NCBI RefSeq assembly: GCF_024166365.1
Contig: NC_064826.1
Span: 19,058,001-19,122,000, forward strand
Reading direction: 5' to 3'
Length of the DNA stretch: 64,000 nucleotides
Source of the DNA: Elephas maximus indicus
Lineage: Eukaryota > Chordata > Mammalia > Proboscidea > Elephantidae
The position numbers and the translations under genes were made by a program. Positions within the stretch are counted from its first letter, which is position 1; the number at the start of each line of letters is the position of its first letter. A model generated the notes under the pieces. The model had not been told where the DNA came from. It saw only the letters and a list, made by a program, of their open reading frames with translations, and searched no databases. Shown in pieces: positions 9,774 through 21,268 of this stretch.

Positions 9774-10100
9774 TTTACAATGTGTAACAAATTAACATTA
9801 CCTTTCCAGTATTTACTAGCACCATTACTATGAACATCTAAAGGTAATCCTAAGATTCCCAAAGTGCACTGCCCACCCATTTGTCAGGAGTCTAAAGAAG
9901 AGATTGCCCGCATAAATTCCGTCAGTTGGAAAGGGATCATCTAAATTAGTATAGTTGGATCTGCCACATAAAAACACATATCCATAAGAAGCACACAGTT
10001 TGTCTGAAGAAAACAGAAGGTATAGAAAAATTTACATGGGACAAACAAGTTGTCATTAAAGAATACACGATGAGCAAGATAATACAGGATGGCATTGTTT

Positions 10101-10310
10101 CATTGCTTTTTTTTCTTTTAATTTTTATTGTGCTTTAAGTGAAAGTCTACAAATCAAGTCAGTTTCTCATACAAAAATTCATATATATACTTGCTATATA
10201 CTCCTAGTTGCTCTTCCCCTAATGAGACAGCACACTCCTTCTCTCCACCCTGTATTTCCGTTTCCATTCAGCCAGCTTCTGTTCCCCTCTGCCTTCTCAT
10301 CTCCCCTCCA
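10101..10310 (-). mobile_element. Young-type L1 3' UTR fragment
   Basis: Reverse copy of the elephant L1 3' terminus: a T-rich start, then 'attgtgctttaagtgaaagt', 'caaatcaagtcagtttctca' and 'aatgagacagcac', ending 'catctcccctccag'. About 200 bases, so heavily 5'-truncated. The same terminus begins the L1s at 50110 and 60856. It sits between the retroviral copy and the continuing RTE. 'ttgattcct' (left of the poly-T at 8297) and 'ttgatttct' (right of this piece) may be its duplication. Confidence 0.85.
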
Positions 10311-11501
10311 GATATTTGATTTCTTGACAGCTACTTCCATGAACGTTGACTGTGGATGCGAGTAAAAGGAAATCCTTGACAACTTTGATCTTTTCTTCGT
10401 TTATCATGATGTTGCTGACTGGTCCAATTGTGAGGATTTTGATTTTCTTTATGTTGAGGATTAATCCATACTGAAGGCTGTAGACTTTCATCAGTAAACG
10501 CTTCAACTTCTCTTCCCTTTCACCTAGCAAGGTTCTATCATCTGCGTATTGCAGCTTGTTAATGAGTCCTCCAATCCTGATGCCACATTCTTCTCCATAT
10601 AATCCAGCTTCTCGGATTATTTGCTCAGCATACAGACTGAGTAAGTATGGTAAAAGGATACAACCCTGACACACATCTTTCCTGATTTTAAACCATGAGG
10701 TATCCCCTTGTTCTGTTCAAACGACTGCCTCTAGGTCTATGTACAGGTTCCTCATGAGCACAATTAAGCATTCTGGAATTCCCATTTTTTGCAATGTTAT
10801 CCATAGTTTGTTATGATCCACATAGTCAAATGCTTTAGCATAGTCAACAAAACATGGGTAAACATCTTCCTGGTATTCTCTGATTTCAGCCATGATCCAT
10901 CTGACATCAGCAATGATATTCCTCGCCCTACATCCCCTTCTGAACCCAGCTCAAATTTCTGGCAGTTCTCTGTCAATGTACTGCTGCAACTGTTTTTGAA
11001 TTATCTTCAGCAAAATTTTACTTGTGTGTGATATTAATGATATTGTCGATAATTCCGAGTTCTGTCGGATCACCTTTCTTTGAAACGGGCACAATATGGA
11101 TCTCTTCCAGTCAGTTGCCCAGGTAGCTGTCTTCCAGATTTCTTGGCATAGATGAGTGAGAACCTCCAGCGTTACATCCCTTTGTTGAAATACCTCAGTT
11201 GGTATTCCATCGATCACTAGAGCCTTGTTTTGTGACAATGCCTTCAGTACATCTTAGATTTCTTCCTTCAGTACCATCGGTTCTTGATCATATACTGCCT
11301 CCTGAAATGGCCGAACATCAACCAATTCTTTTTGGTACAGTGATTCCGTGTATTCCTTCCATCTTCTTTTGATGCTTCCTGTGTCATTCAATATTTTGCC
11401 CACAGAATCCTTCAATATTGCAACTTGAGGCTTAAGTTTTTTCTTCAGTTCTTTTCAGCTTGTATATTTCATTATAATGCTTTGCTTTCTCAAGCCGCCT
11501 G
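10311..11501 (-). pseudogene. RTE-type LINE reverse transcriptase (right piece of the split element)
   Basis: Minus-strand continuation of the RTE begun at 7755. A 125-codon open stretch (10297-10674) contains the C-terminal half of the RT palm, with catalytic YADD in LQYADDRTLLGEREEK, preceded by GCILLPYLLSLYAEQIIREA, the family's QGC-to-AEQI region. A further 95-codon stretch (10951-11238) is the N-terminal RT region, including KALVIDGIPTEVFQQ and CQEIWKTATWATDWKRS. Frames are shifted relative to each other, so it is inactive. RTE elements encode endonuclease plus RT and are thought to supply the machinery for SINEs sharing their 3' end. Confidence 0.85.
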
Positions 11502-11502
11502 A

Positions 11503-11704
11503 GTTTAGAGACCATCTCAAGAATAGATATGACACATTGAACATTAATGATCAAAGAAAGACCAGACAAGTTGTGTGATGATATCAAGGACATCACACAT
11601 GAAGAAACAAAGGTCATTGAAAAGACAGGAAGGAAAAAAAAAAAACCAAGATGGTTGTCAGAGAGACTCTGCTCTTGAATGTAGGGCAACCGAAGTGAAT
11701 GGAA
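11503..11704 (+). mobile_element. Inverted 5' segment of the same RTE
   Basis: At 11502 the RTE flips strand. The 200 bases to the right read forward through RTE sequence, with 'gaccatctcaagaatagata' and 'gatatcaaggacatcacaca' upstream and 'gtagggcaaccgaagtgaat' at the end. Forward orientation of the more 5' segment next to the reverse-oriented body is the hallmark of twin priming during LINE insertion. Confidence 0.75.
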
Positions 11705-12338
11705 TTTTTTAATTTATTTTATTTGTTGGTTGTTCTTGCTGAAAATATCCATAGCAGAACATACACCAATTCAAATAGTTTCTGCATGTTTTATTCAGTG
11801 GCATTGATTATATTCTCTAGTTGTGCAATCACTCTCATCCTCCTTTTCTGAGCTGTCCCCCCCCCATCAACTTAAACTCACTGCCCCCTAAGGTTCCCAT
11901 CCAATTTTTTGAGTTGCTGTTGTCAATTTGATCCCATGTAGATAGAGCTGAAAACGGCATAATGCTCAAGGCAGACATTCTTTATTAGTTAAGCTAAACT
12001 GTTGTCAGATTTAAAGAAGACTTAAGGGATATTTTTGGCTCAAGGTTTAAAGATTAACTCAGGGCACTTGTTTTGGGCGTTCACCCAACCTCCATGGTCC
12101 CAGAAAGACTGGATTCCATGACAATTTTAAATTCTTTTCTGCACCGCACCCCCGGCCCCTTTTGATCAGGATTAGTCTATAGAATCTTTTATTAAAATGT
12201 TCAGTATTGATAGCCAAGCACCATCCAACTCTTCTGGTCTCATGGCAAAGGAAGCAATTAGTTGTTCATGAAGGCAGTTAGCAACATATTCCATTTCCTC
12301 CTCCTATTCCTGACTCTCCTTCTTCCTCTGTTGCTAAG
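11705..12338 (-). mobile_element. Older afrotherian L1 3' UTR
   Basis: Minus-strand copy of an L1-type 3' region. It shares long blocks with the plus-strand copy at 36972-37344, for example 'gggatcaaattgacaacagc' read on the minus strand here. Its right part carries 'caagcaccatccaactcttc' and 'tggtctcatgg', related to the 3' UTR of the L1 at 50640. Its A-tail complement (ttttttaatttattttattt) is at 11705. Duplicated 'tatgtag' sequences at 7735 and 12339 suggest it was the first insertion into the old L1. Confidence 0.65.
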
Positions 12339-15300
12339 TATGTAGGCTTTTGAGTCTGATTCCTTTCACTTAGCATAAGACATCTGAGATTCATCCATGT
12401 TGCTGTGTGTATCAGCAGTTTGTTCTTTTATTGCTGACTAGTATCCCACTGTATGGAAGTACCGCAGTGTGTTTATCCGTTTGCCAGCTAAGGCACATTG
12501 GGTTGTTTCTGGTTTTTGGTTATTATGAATAAAGCCACTCTGACCATTCATACATAGTCTTTTGAACAAATGTAAGTTTTCGTTTCTCTTGACTAATTTT
12601 TAAATACCTAGGAGAGGGATTGCTGGATCATCTGGTGAGTACGTGTTCAACTTTATCTTCCAAAGTGGCTGTCGTTTTGTATGAGAGTTCCGGTTGCTCT
12701 GCACTTAGCATTGTCAGTTTTATTTTTTCCAACCGTTCTAGTAGGTGTATGGTGGTATCTGATTGTGTTTTTAATTTGCATTTCCCTGACAACTAATAAT
12801 GTTGAACGTCTTTTCGTGTATTTATTTGCTATCCGCATACCTTCTTTGATGAAGCGTCTATTCAAATCTTTTTGAAATACTATTGATTTGAATAGATTTG
12901 AATACCATTGATTTGAAATCCCTGCAACCTTTCTAAAATTACTGATTAGTTCTAGTAACTTTTTGGTATATTTTTTTGGATTTTCTAAATAGATAATCAT
13001 GTCTAAAATAGAGTTTTACATCTTCCTTTCCAATCTGTATGCCTTACGTTCATTTTCTTGCCTTAATGCACTGGCTAAAACCTCCAGTACAATGTTGAAT
13101 AGAAATGAGAGAGCAGACATCCTTGGTTTGTTTCCAATCTTAGGGGAAAAACATTCCCCAGTAAGTGACTTTTTTTTTCTTTAATGAAATGAGTAATTGT
13201 TTGTTATCCTTTAATAAACTATTTCACTTGAAATATCACTTTTATCATATCCTGTAGTCTCATATATAAGGGACTCAGTTTCTGGACCCTCTCTTTTGCT
13301 CCTTCAATTTATTGGTCTATTGCTATGCCAGCACCACACTAAATCAGTTTACTAAATCTTTATGAAATGTTTTAATTTGCTAGAAAAATGTTATTCCTGC
13401 CATTTTCCTCTTCCAGATGAACTTCAATCAGCTTGTCAAATTCCATACAGATATTTTAATTGGGATAGCATTAAATTTATAAATTATTTGTGGAAAGAAC
13501 TGTTATAACACTGAGTGTTTCTGTTCAGAGACTGTATTTCTCCATTTATTCATATCTTCATTTGTAAACTTCAGTTTTATACCTTACTTTATGAAGGTCT
13601 TTATACAGTCAACTGCAAAAAAAAAAAAAAAAAATGACAGTTTTGTATCTTTCTCTCCAGTATTTATATATCTTACTTCTTTACATTTTTTTTTTGTATT
13701 ATTGCCTTGAATGGGATATATTGTTTAATACTAAATGCTAGAGATAAGGATATCCCTGTATTATTTCTAATTTTAACTAGAATGCTTCAAGTATTTCATG
13801 ATTAAACATGTTTGTTACAGATTTTTGGCAGATACCCTTTTTCAAACTTGAGCATGATACAGAATTCTATTAAAACATTGCTATTTTTTTTGTATACTTC
13901 ATATGCTAATAGTTTATTTAGCAATTTTACACTTACAATAATAAGCACGATTATTACTGTTATGTTTTTTTCAGTCCTACTCTCATCTGATTTCAGAGCC
14001 AGGTTAATATCTTGTGATGTTTTGGAAGGTTTTCAATCTGTTTTATGGGCTAGAATCACTTAAGTAACATTCGAAATACCTGTTCCTCAGTTTTAATACC
14101 TCCCTCTAGTTTGCAAAACTGCTTGCATCTAGTGGGACTTGTTTGTTTGTTTGAATAGATCTTAGATTATTTTTCCATTTATTTTTAGGTGATAATTCAT
14201 GGAGATTTCCCCCTTCTTATTGCACAAACTTTGGTGATTTGCATTGTTACAGATCAAACATTTCATCTTATTTTTAAATTGCATAGTAATAACTCAGCTT
14301 TTCCCACATTTCTTGTTCCTTATGTAGATCTTCTTTCTCTCTTTCTAAAATCAGACTCACCGAGCATTTACAAATTTTTTGGTTTTGCTAAAGAATTAGT
14401 ATTCAGTTTTACTAATGAAGCCTGTTCATTTCTATATTTCTTCTTCTTTTCTTCCTTTGATTTTTCCTGTTCTTTTTCTAGCTCTGGAGTCAAATGCTTA
14501 GTTTGTTTATTTTCACAATTTGTCTTCTGTGCCAGCACTCAAGATTGTATGTAAATCTTCCCACTTATACCTCTCTGGCAGCACTCACAGATTTTGAAAT
14601 GTAGTGTGTTCATTTCTAAGTAGTCTATAATTTCTATTTTAATTCCACTTTAATCTAAGTTAATTAGAAGTGTGCATTCTCATTTTCGAGAGTCTAGTTT
14701 TTTGGGTTTTTTTTGGGGGGAGAGGGTCTGGTTTTTGTTACTTTTTGCTACCTTTTTGTTGTCTAATGGTAATTTTATGCATGTGGTCAGTGAATGTAGA
14801 TTGCATAATTTCCACCTTTTAGAATCTATTGAAACGTTCTCTGTGAGTATTCCATGTCTGTTTAAAAAGAACAGATCTATTATGTCTTGAGTACAAAGCT
14901 TCTCATTAACGTTAACTGAACCTTCCATGTGCTTTTCTGTCTTACTTAAAATATTAATTTGGTTTTCTTTGTAAACATTTGCAGAATATATTTGTTTTTA
15001 TTACTTAATTTTAAATTCCTGGGTCTTTTTTTTTTTTTAACTCCAGTCTGAGGGGTTCTGTCTTTTCATAGGGGTTAGTAAATCCATTCACATTTATTAA
15101 GATGATTAATACTCTGGACTAATTCTTGGATCTTATTTTGTTTTCTATTTACCATACTTTTTTATTGCTTCTCTTTTTCCCTCCTTTTCCCTTTTGTTGA
15201 ACTGATATTTTCCCTATTTTATTTCTTACCCTTTAATGATTAGGTAGTTAGTTATAAATGGTTATGAAGGTTTTATACAGTGAAATATGTGAGAGCTGCA

Positions 15301-15985
15301 ACTCAATGGGACTGCCTTGTTTTTCCAGGTCTTGTAAGTTTACCACCTTTGCAGGGTACAGTCACCACTTTTCTATCACTCTCTATTTAAACACGGCAAA
15401 TATTTTAGTTTTCCTTCTCTGACAGGTTCCTGCCCTTACACAGGTTCCAGGTTTTGCAGGTTTTACGGTATACCCTATTTCAATTTTTCCAGTGGTTAAG
15501 TCTTTTTAATTCTTAAGCACATATTTAAACTTACTTTATAAAATCAACATCTTCAGTTATTCAACATATAACTAGCTTCTCTCTGAACAAGTCAAGACCT
15601 TTCCTGCTTTTATTTTTCTCCTTCGGCACGACACCTCCCATGTAAAGATCACTAGGGATTTTCATTCCACAGCACTGTTATTCCTTTCCCTCTCGTGTGT
15701 GTGTCTCTCTCCTCAGTCAATAATTAAATTTCACGACACTTTTCACTGGGTTTTGACACCAGAATTTCCTATCACTCATGTCTTCCTCTCTGATTCGTTT
15801 TTCATTTTCCTGGGATATATTGTTTACTTATCTTTTCGGAGAGGGTACTTGAGTGGTATATTTTCTGAGCCCTGACATTTCTGAAAGCTTCTTTCATACG
15901 TGAATGATGGGCTCACCTGAGTATAGAATTTTAAGTTCAAAATAATTCTCCCTCAGGAGCTTGAAAGCCTTATTGCGTTGTCTGA
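12339..15985 (-). mobile_element. Old L1 (L1M-type), main body
   Basis: Minus-strand L1M. The 3' region is at left (cacttagcataagacatctg; gggattgctggatcatctgg), then decayed ORF2. An RT remnant at 13000-13160 has the complement of the LARAI-type region (ctggctaaaacctccagtac). Further right is AT-rich ORF2/ORF1-like sequence, ending near 15985 with 'ggagcttgaaagccttattg'. No reading frame survives beyond about 120 codons. A poly-A run lies at 13617-13634. Confidence 0.65.
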
Positions 15986-16189
15986 TTCAACGGTTGCTGG
16001 AGAGCAGCTTCGCTCCAATAGCCAAAGTGGCCATTGTGCCCCTTCTCAGGCGCTGGACAGCAGCCTTTCAGAGAAGCCCAACAGTCTGTTCCTAGCCTGC
16101 TTCCACAGTCCAGGGCACTTTTTAACCACTCATTCATTCAACAAAGATATTTTGAGCAGCTAATGCTCTAGGATCTCAAGTGCAATTTT

Positions 16190-16950
16190 TTTTAATCAAG
16201 TATTTCATGCACTCAGAAAGGTACAGAGAATAATATAACAAATAGCAATGTACCCACCATCCATATTGACAAATCTTATTATTTTGCCATAAATGAAACA
16301 CTACAGAATCCATTAAAACCTCAATCCTTTCTTAACCACTATCCTAAATTTGATGTTTATCACTCCCACTAATGTATTTTTAATATATCCATATAGTGCT
16401 TAGTACATGACATACGTGAACTAATGGAGTTCTCACTACATCCCAGGGAAGTAGGGACTATTATTGTACACTTTTTATAAATGAGCAAAGTAACTTAATC
16501 AAGGTCACAGCTCGTAATGGGGCCAGACCCAGCAACAGAGTATGTGCTATTAACAACACAAGTAATACAGTAATAAGTCCCATGTATTTAAACGTTGGAT
16601 AATATAGTAACAACTCCCATGTATTCAAACTTTGTATAAATGGTATCATATGGAACACATTCTTCTAAAATCTTGTTTTTTATTCTGCTCTATCACTAAG
16701 CAGAAAATATTTATCCATGATCTAGCTAGTTCTGGTTTGTTCATTTTTATTATGCTATAGTGTTGCCTTGGATTTTAAATGAATACTTAGATTGCTTAAA
16801 AAATTTGCAGCGAATGCTGTATAGACGTCTCCTGGGGCTCAAGTACAAGAGTTCCTTTAAGGTATATGCCAACGCATGAAATGTCCAAGTTCTAGGGCAT
16901 GCAAATCGTCATCTTCACAAGTTATTGTCAGATCGCTGCATCAATTTACA
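16190..16950 (-). mobile_element. Old L1 3' UTR fragments with a MIR-like piece
   Basis: 16190-16340 contains 'aacaaatagcaatgtaccca', typical of an old L1 3' UTR complement. 16580-16950 has similar L1M blocks (atggtatcatatggaacaca; catcaatttacattcccacc). Between them, about 16435-16555, lies a plus-oriented MIR-like segment (gactattattgtacactttt; aaggtcacagctcgtaatgg). Confidence 0.5.
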
Positions 16951-17288
16951 TTCCCACCGTGGGAAAGCAGAGGGTCCTATGTTTTGTGTTGCTGGCATTT
17001 GGATTCCAGCTAAAATCTTGCTGAGCTATGGGGCTATTTATTATACTGTCGACCCTTACATTACCCACTTTTTTTTCCTTCCTAATATAGATACCTCAGT
17101 GTGGCCTTTGCTTTCAGTCTCCTTATGTAAAAGTGTTTACTGATTATTTATTATGTGCCCTCTCTTACTGTTGCTGCTTATCTTCTCAAAGTTCACAACA
17201 CTGTAAGCAGCGAAAAGTCTCTGAAATGAGTCAAATAAAGGCTTACCTGTTTTTCATAGGGTCATGTATTGTTTAAAAAAAAAAAAAC
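16951..17288. other. No gene seen
   Basis: Unique or unrecognised AT-rich sequence. A 72-codon frame at 16925-17143 begins in L1M-derived sequence and is not supported as a gene. Confidence 0.5.
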
Positions 17289-17435
17289 AGACAAGTCAAT
17301 TCCAACTCATAGTGAACCTCATAGGACAGAGTAGAACTGCCCCCATAGGGTTTCCAAGAAGTGCCTGGTAGATTTGAACTGCTGACCTTTTAGTTAGCAG
17401 CCAAACACTTAACCACTGCACCATCAGGGCCCCCA
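17289..17435 (-). mobile_element. AfroSINE
   Basis: Reverse copy with the tail complement 'gtcaattccaactcatagtg' at left and the head complement 'ccactgcaccatcagggccc' at right. A/T tail at about 17275-17288. Confidence 0.9.
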
Positions 17436-18359
17436 TGTATGGTTCAGCTGGACCTAAAATAAATCAGACAGCTAGAAACATAAGGGTTTTACCAAAAATT
17501 GAAATTGGATCTAAAATATTGAATTATTATACTTTATAAAATAGAAAAAAATTCTATTCTTATGTTTTAAAACTAAACTACTAGTTTTAACAGTGTGCAG
17601 ATGTCTTATCATCATACTAAAAAATTATTAAACTAATAATTATATACGGCATTTTGAGAAACTCTGCCAAGAGTTATAATTCCTGTCCTCCAGGATTATA
17701 CATATAAAAATAAATCAGTTTTTAAAAATTCCTTTATCCTGTTGCTCAGCCAAGGATGCAGGCCAGACCTCCAACTGCAAGAGCAACAGATTCATCTATT
17801 CAATTGCCTGCTCAGCAGCCCTGCTTGGGTGTCTAAGAGGTATCTCTAAGTATCCAAAACCAGTCTCTTAATTCCTGCTTCTTCTCAAGTCTTCCCATCT
17901 CAGAATAGAAAGGAGGCTTCAGTCCCTGGGCTGAAATCCTTGGCGTCATGCTTCAGTCCTCTCCTTCTCTTATTACCTACATCCAATACATCAGGAAATA
18001 GTCCTCACTTCAACTCCAAAAGACATCCAGAACCTGACCACATCTCACCTCTTCCACTCCTACCACCCTGGTCTAAACCAACCATGGTTTGCTTGGATTT
18101 CTGTAATAGCCTCCTGACTGGTCTCCTGCTTCCACTCCTGCCACCACTATCATCTGTTCGCCACACAGTAGTAACCAGAGGGAACTTCTAAAAAGTAACT
18201 CATTCAGATCACGTCACTCCCCGGCTCAAAATCCTCCTGAAGACTTCCCATGTCACTCCGTACAATGGCTCAAGGCCCTACGTGACCTGGAGCCCACCCC
18301 ACCAACACCAGTATCTCTGAACTCATTCATTTTTGACCACGCTTCCCTCTGCTACTTTG

Positions 18360-19069
18360 CTTCAGCCTTGTGGTTGGCAGAAAAATGGGTCCCCAAAGAT
18401 GTCTACTTCCTAACCCCAGAACCTGTGAACATGTTACTTTACATGGCAAAGGGGGATTAAGTAAGGTTGCAGATGGAATTAGGTTGCAAATCTGCTGACT
18501 TTAAGATAGGGATTAAGTCTGGGTTATCTGGGTGGGCCCAATGTAATCACCAAAGAACCAAACCAAACCCACTGCCATCGAGTCAACTCTGACTCATAGC
18601 GACCCTATAGGACAGAGTAGAACTGCCCCATAGGGTTTTCAAAGAGCACCCGGTAGATTTGAACAGCCAACCTTTTGGTTAGCAGCCGTAGCACTTAACC
18701 ACTATGCCACCAGAGTTTCCAGTGTAATCAGAATGGTCCTTAAAAGGGGAAGAGGGAGGCACAAGAGGAGATCAGGGTGATGCCACTCAGAGAAGGACTT
18801 GACCCATCATTGCTGGCTTTGAAGATGGAGAAAGGGGTCCAAGGGCCAAGGAAGGGAGATGGGTTCTAGAAGCTGGAAAAAGTCAAGGAAATAGGCTCCT
18901 AGAGTCTCCAAAAAGGAACATAGCCCTGCCAACACCTTGATTTTAGCCCAGTGAGACCTAATTTAGACTTCTGACCTCCAGAACTGTGAGAATAAACATC
19001 TTAGTTATTTTGAGGCACTAAGTTTGTGGTAATTTGTTAGAACAGCTATAGAAGGATAACATAGCCTCT
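18360..19069 (+). mobile_element. MaLR (MLT1-type) solo LTR, split by an AfroSINE
   Basis: Plus-oriented LTR with 'cctaaccccagaacctgtga', 'tgggtgggcccaatgtaatc', 'gccctgccaacaccttgatt', 'cctccagaactgtgagaata' and a terminal 'aatttgttagaacagctata'. These are in the order expected for MLT1-family ERVL-MaLR LTRs. It lies inside the L2 and carries a SINE at 18550-18720. Confidence 0.8.
18550..18720 (-). mobile_element. AfroSINE inside the MLT1 LTR
   Basis: Reverse copy with tail 'aaccaaaccaaaccc', then 'gccatcgagtcaactctgac', ending at the head complement 'ccactatgccaccagagttt'. Flanked by 'aatgtaatca' (18540-18549) and 'agtgtaatca' (18721-18730), a short duplication with one difference. Confidence 0.9.
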
Positions 19070-19459
19070 AAGCTGCATAACCTTAAAACATGCCAACCAC
19101 ACTCCTGCCTCAAGACTTTCACACTGTCTGTTCTTTTCTCTCTCAGATTCCTCCAAGACTCAGTCCCTCGAGTTCTCCTCATCAAATGGTCTTGCTTGAC
19201 CACCCTACACAAAATATCCCCTTTCGTAACTCACCAACTCACTTATCCTGTTCTACTGTCCTCCATAGCATCTATCACTATCTGAATATTATACGTTTAC
19301 TTACTTATTAGCTTATGGTCAGTTCTCCCAGAACATGAGCCCTATGGCGGCAGAGGCTGTTTTGTTCGTTGCTTTATTTCCACTGCCTCGGACCATGTCA
19401 GGCAGAGAACAGGCACCTGATAAATATTTGTTAAATGAATGAATGATTGTGTAACAGAA

Positions 19460-21111
19460 AGGACACAATTTATACTGGAGGCATTAGGCCTCTCTGAGAA
19501 AGCTATGTTAAAGCTTAGAATGAAAGCTGTATAGGAGTTATTTGGGTCAGGAGTAAAGGAAAGAGCAGTCTAGATTGAAGTAACAGCACGTGCTAAGGTT
19601 TTGAATCTGAGCATCTGAGGAGCTGGCGTTTTCAAAGAGCAGTGTAGTTGGAACATGGTGAGTGAGGTGGGGGATGAGGCAAAGGAGCAGGCAGCAGCAA
19701 GATCACTGTTGACCATTTTGGATCTTAACCGTGATAGGAAGCTTTTGTTTGGGATCTTATCTTCATTGGGATGGGAAGATTTTGATGACTTTTACCACCT
19801 AGCAGCTAAATGGGGAGAGACGGTACGGGGCAAGAAAGAAAGCAGAGAAGCCATTTAACAGAGTCCATTATTACATTGGCTTCCCTGGGTGGAGCAAACA
19901 AGTAACATGCTCAGTTGCTAACTGAAAGACTGGAGGTTCGAATCCACCAGTTCTACTCTGCCACACATGGGCTCTCCATGAGTTGGAATCAACTCAATAA
20001 CTGCTTATTGTTATTATTACAGTAGTCTGACCAAAATATGATGGTGGTTGGATTAGACTGGCAAGGAGAAAGAAAAAAGTGAATGGTCAAGATATCTTTC
20101 GAAGGTAGAATTAACCAAATTAGAAGAATTATATGGAAGGACTGATGGAGAGGGAGGTGTCAAGAACAGCCCCCAATTTTCTAGCTTGAGGAACAGAATG
20201 GATGGAAGATCTATTTACTGAGACAAGGAAGAATGGAAGAGGAGATTTTGGGGGTAACAGCTTTTGAATATATTAAGTTGGCGAGATCTGTGACATTCCA
20301 GGGGGGGTGGGCAGCTCTCAAGTAGTCAGATGGATATACTACTACCTGATATCCTTGGGAGAGAGAACTGGGCTAACAATTATAATTCTTTTTAAGTTGT
20401 TTGTTTATAGGTGTATTTAAGTTATGAAAACTGTTAAAATTACCTAGAGCAAGTGGATAGAATTGGGAGAAAATAGCCTAGGATATTCTGCAGAACTTTA
20501 CATTTTAGAGGTTGGCTAAAGGGGAGAAATGAATAATTAAGACTGAAAAGGAGCCCTTAGAAAAAAACCAGGGAAGCCCAAAAGAATGTGCTATGATGGA
20601 AGCCGAAAGAAAAGTGTGCTTCACAGAGAGTTTCACTGCTCCCAACATTCTAGTGATTTGAAGATGGGATTTACCAACATGGAAGTCAACGTCAACCTTA
20701 ACAAGAAGAATTTCTGTAGCAAGGTGAAGGTTAACTATTGGAGCGAGTTTAATAACACATGGGGCTAAGGAAGTGCTAATAAGGAATACATTCAGCTCTT
20801 GATAAACTTGATGTTGAAAGGGAATATAGTTATGTGACAGTAGCTAGAAGAGAATGGAGAGTCAAGGCAGAATTGAGAGCTTGTTTTTTAATCAGAGGTA
20901 TTACCCTATTATTGAACACCGATTCAACTTATTTTGAAGGGAAGGGTAGACAGATGACTCTGGAGAGAGGAGATATGGTGTGGATGTATACACTGAGAAA
21001 ACAAGAGGTAATGGGGCTAGAACTCATGAGAACGGACTGGCCTTTGCCAAGAGGTGGGGAGACTGGCAGAGATACAAGCAGGGTTGCAATATTTCTGAAA
21101 ATGTTGAATAT
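19460..21111 (+). repeat. Long ancient noncoding repeat, copy 2
   Basis: About 1.6 kb of purine-rich sequence resembling the copies at 41846-43830 and 52301-53170. Shared features include the 'ggtgagtgaggtgggggatg' region and 'ggatcttaaccgtgatagga'. A SINE interrupts it at 19880-20006. Open frames such as 20834-21142 are chance products of the purine-rich strand. I recognise the family from other mammals but cannot name it. Confidence 0.5.
19880..20006 (+). mobile_element. AfroSINE, second subfamily, internally shortened
   Basis: Head 'cttccctgggtggagcaaac', B-box region 'ggaggttcgaatccaccagt', then directly 'tctactctgccacacatggg', so the middle of the element is missing. Tail ends 'aatcaactcaataactgc'. 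Confidence 0.8.
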
Positions 21112-21268
21112 CTATTTGAGATTGGTAATCATGGGTGAATAGTGATACTAACCTGTCAGTCTATACATTCCTATTCATCCAGTCTATGTACCTTTATAGA
21201 CTGCCTCCTATGTGCCTGTCCTGAACTGCGATGACCAAAAGATAGTTCGGAATTCCTGATGTAGTAGA
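21112..21268. other. Unassigned sequence
   Basis: Short stretch between the ancient repeat and the L1 3' end with no gene or recognisable repeat. Confidence 0.4.

Larger units (their letters stand above)
8297..10100 (-). mobile_element. Endogenous retrovirus env-3'LTR remnant, apparently a poly(A) retrocopy
   Basis: Minus-strand retroviral remnant. From right to left: a decayed surface/transmembrane env region (about 10093-9420), a hydrophobic membrane-spanning stretch (about 9390-9310), a polypurine tract (9041-9051), and LTR sequence starting with TG at 9039. The LTR has tandem repeats and an AATAAA signal at 8322-8327 (complement), followed 15 bases later by ten A residues (8297-8306). 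No U5 follows the poly(A). This suggests a processed viral transcript copied by LINE machinery, not a provirus. Stops and frameshifts are frequent and no product is expected. The PPT/LTR junction looks gammaretrovirus-like, but the genus is not secure. Confidence 0.7.
17700..19450 (+). mobile_element. L2 LINE 3' region, split by an MLT1 LTR
   Basis: Plus-strand L2. The left part (17700-18359) runs through 'acgtcactccccggctcaaa' and 'cgcttccctctgctactttg'. The right part (about 19070-19450) runs from 'aacatgccaaccacactcct' through 'ctatcactatctgaatatta' to 'ctgataaatatttgttaaat', the L2 3' terminus. The two parts join in family order across the inserted LTR. Noncoding; old mammal-wide element. 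Confidence 0.8.

Noticed and set aside
20834-21142. 102-codon plus frame
   Set aside because: Lies in the purine-rich strand of an ancient repeat, where stops are rare by composition.
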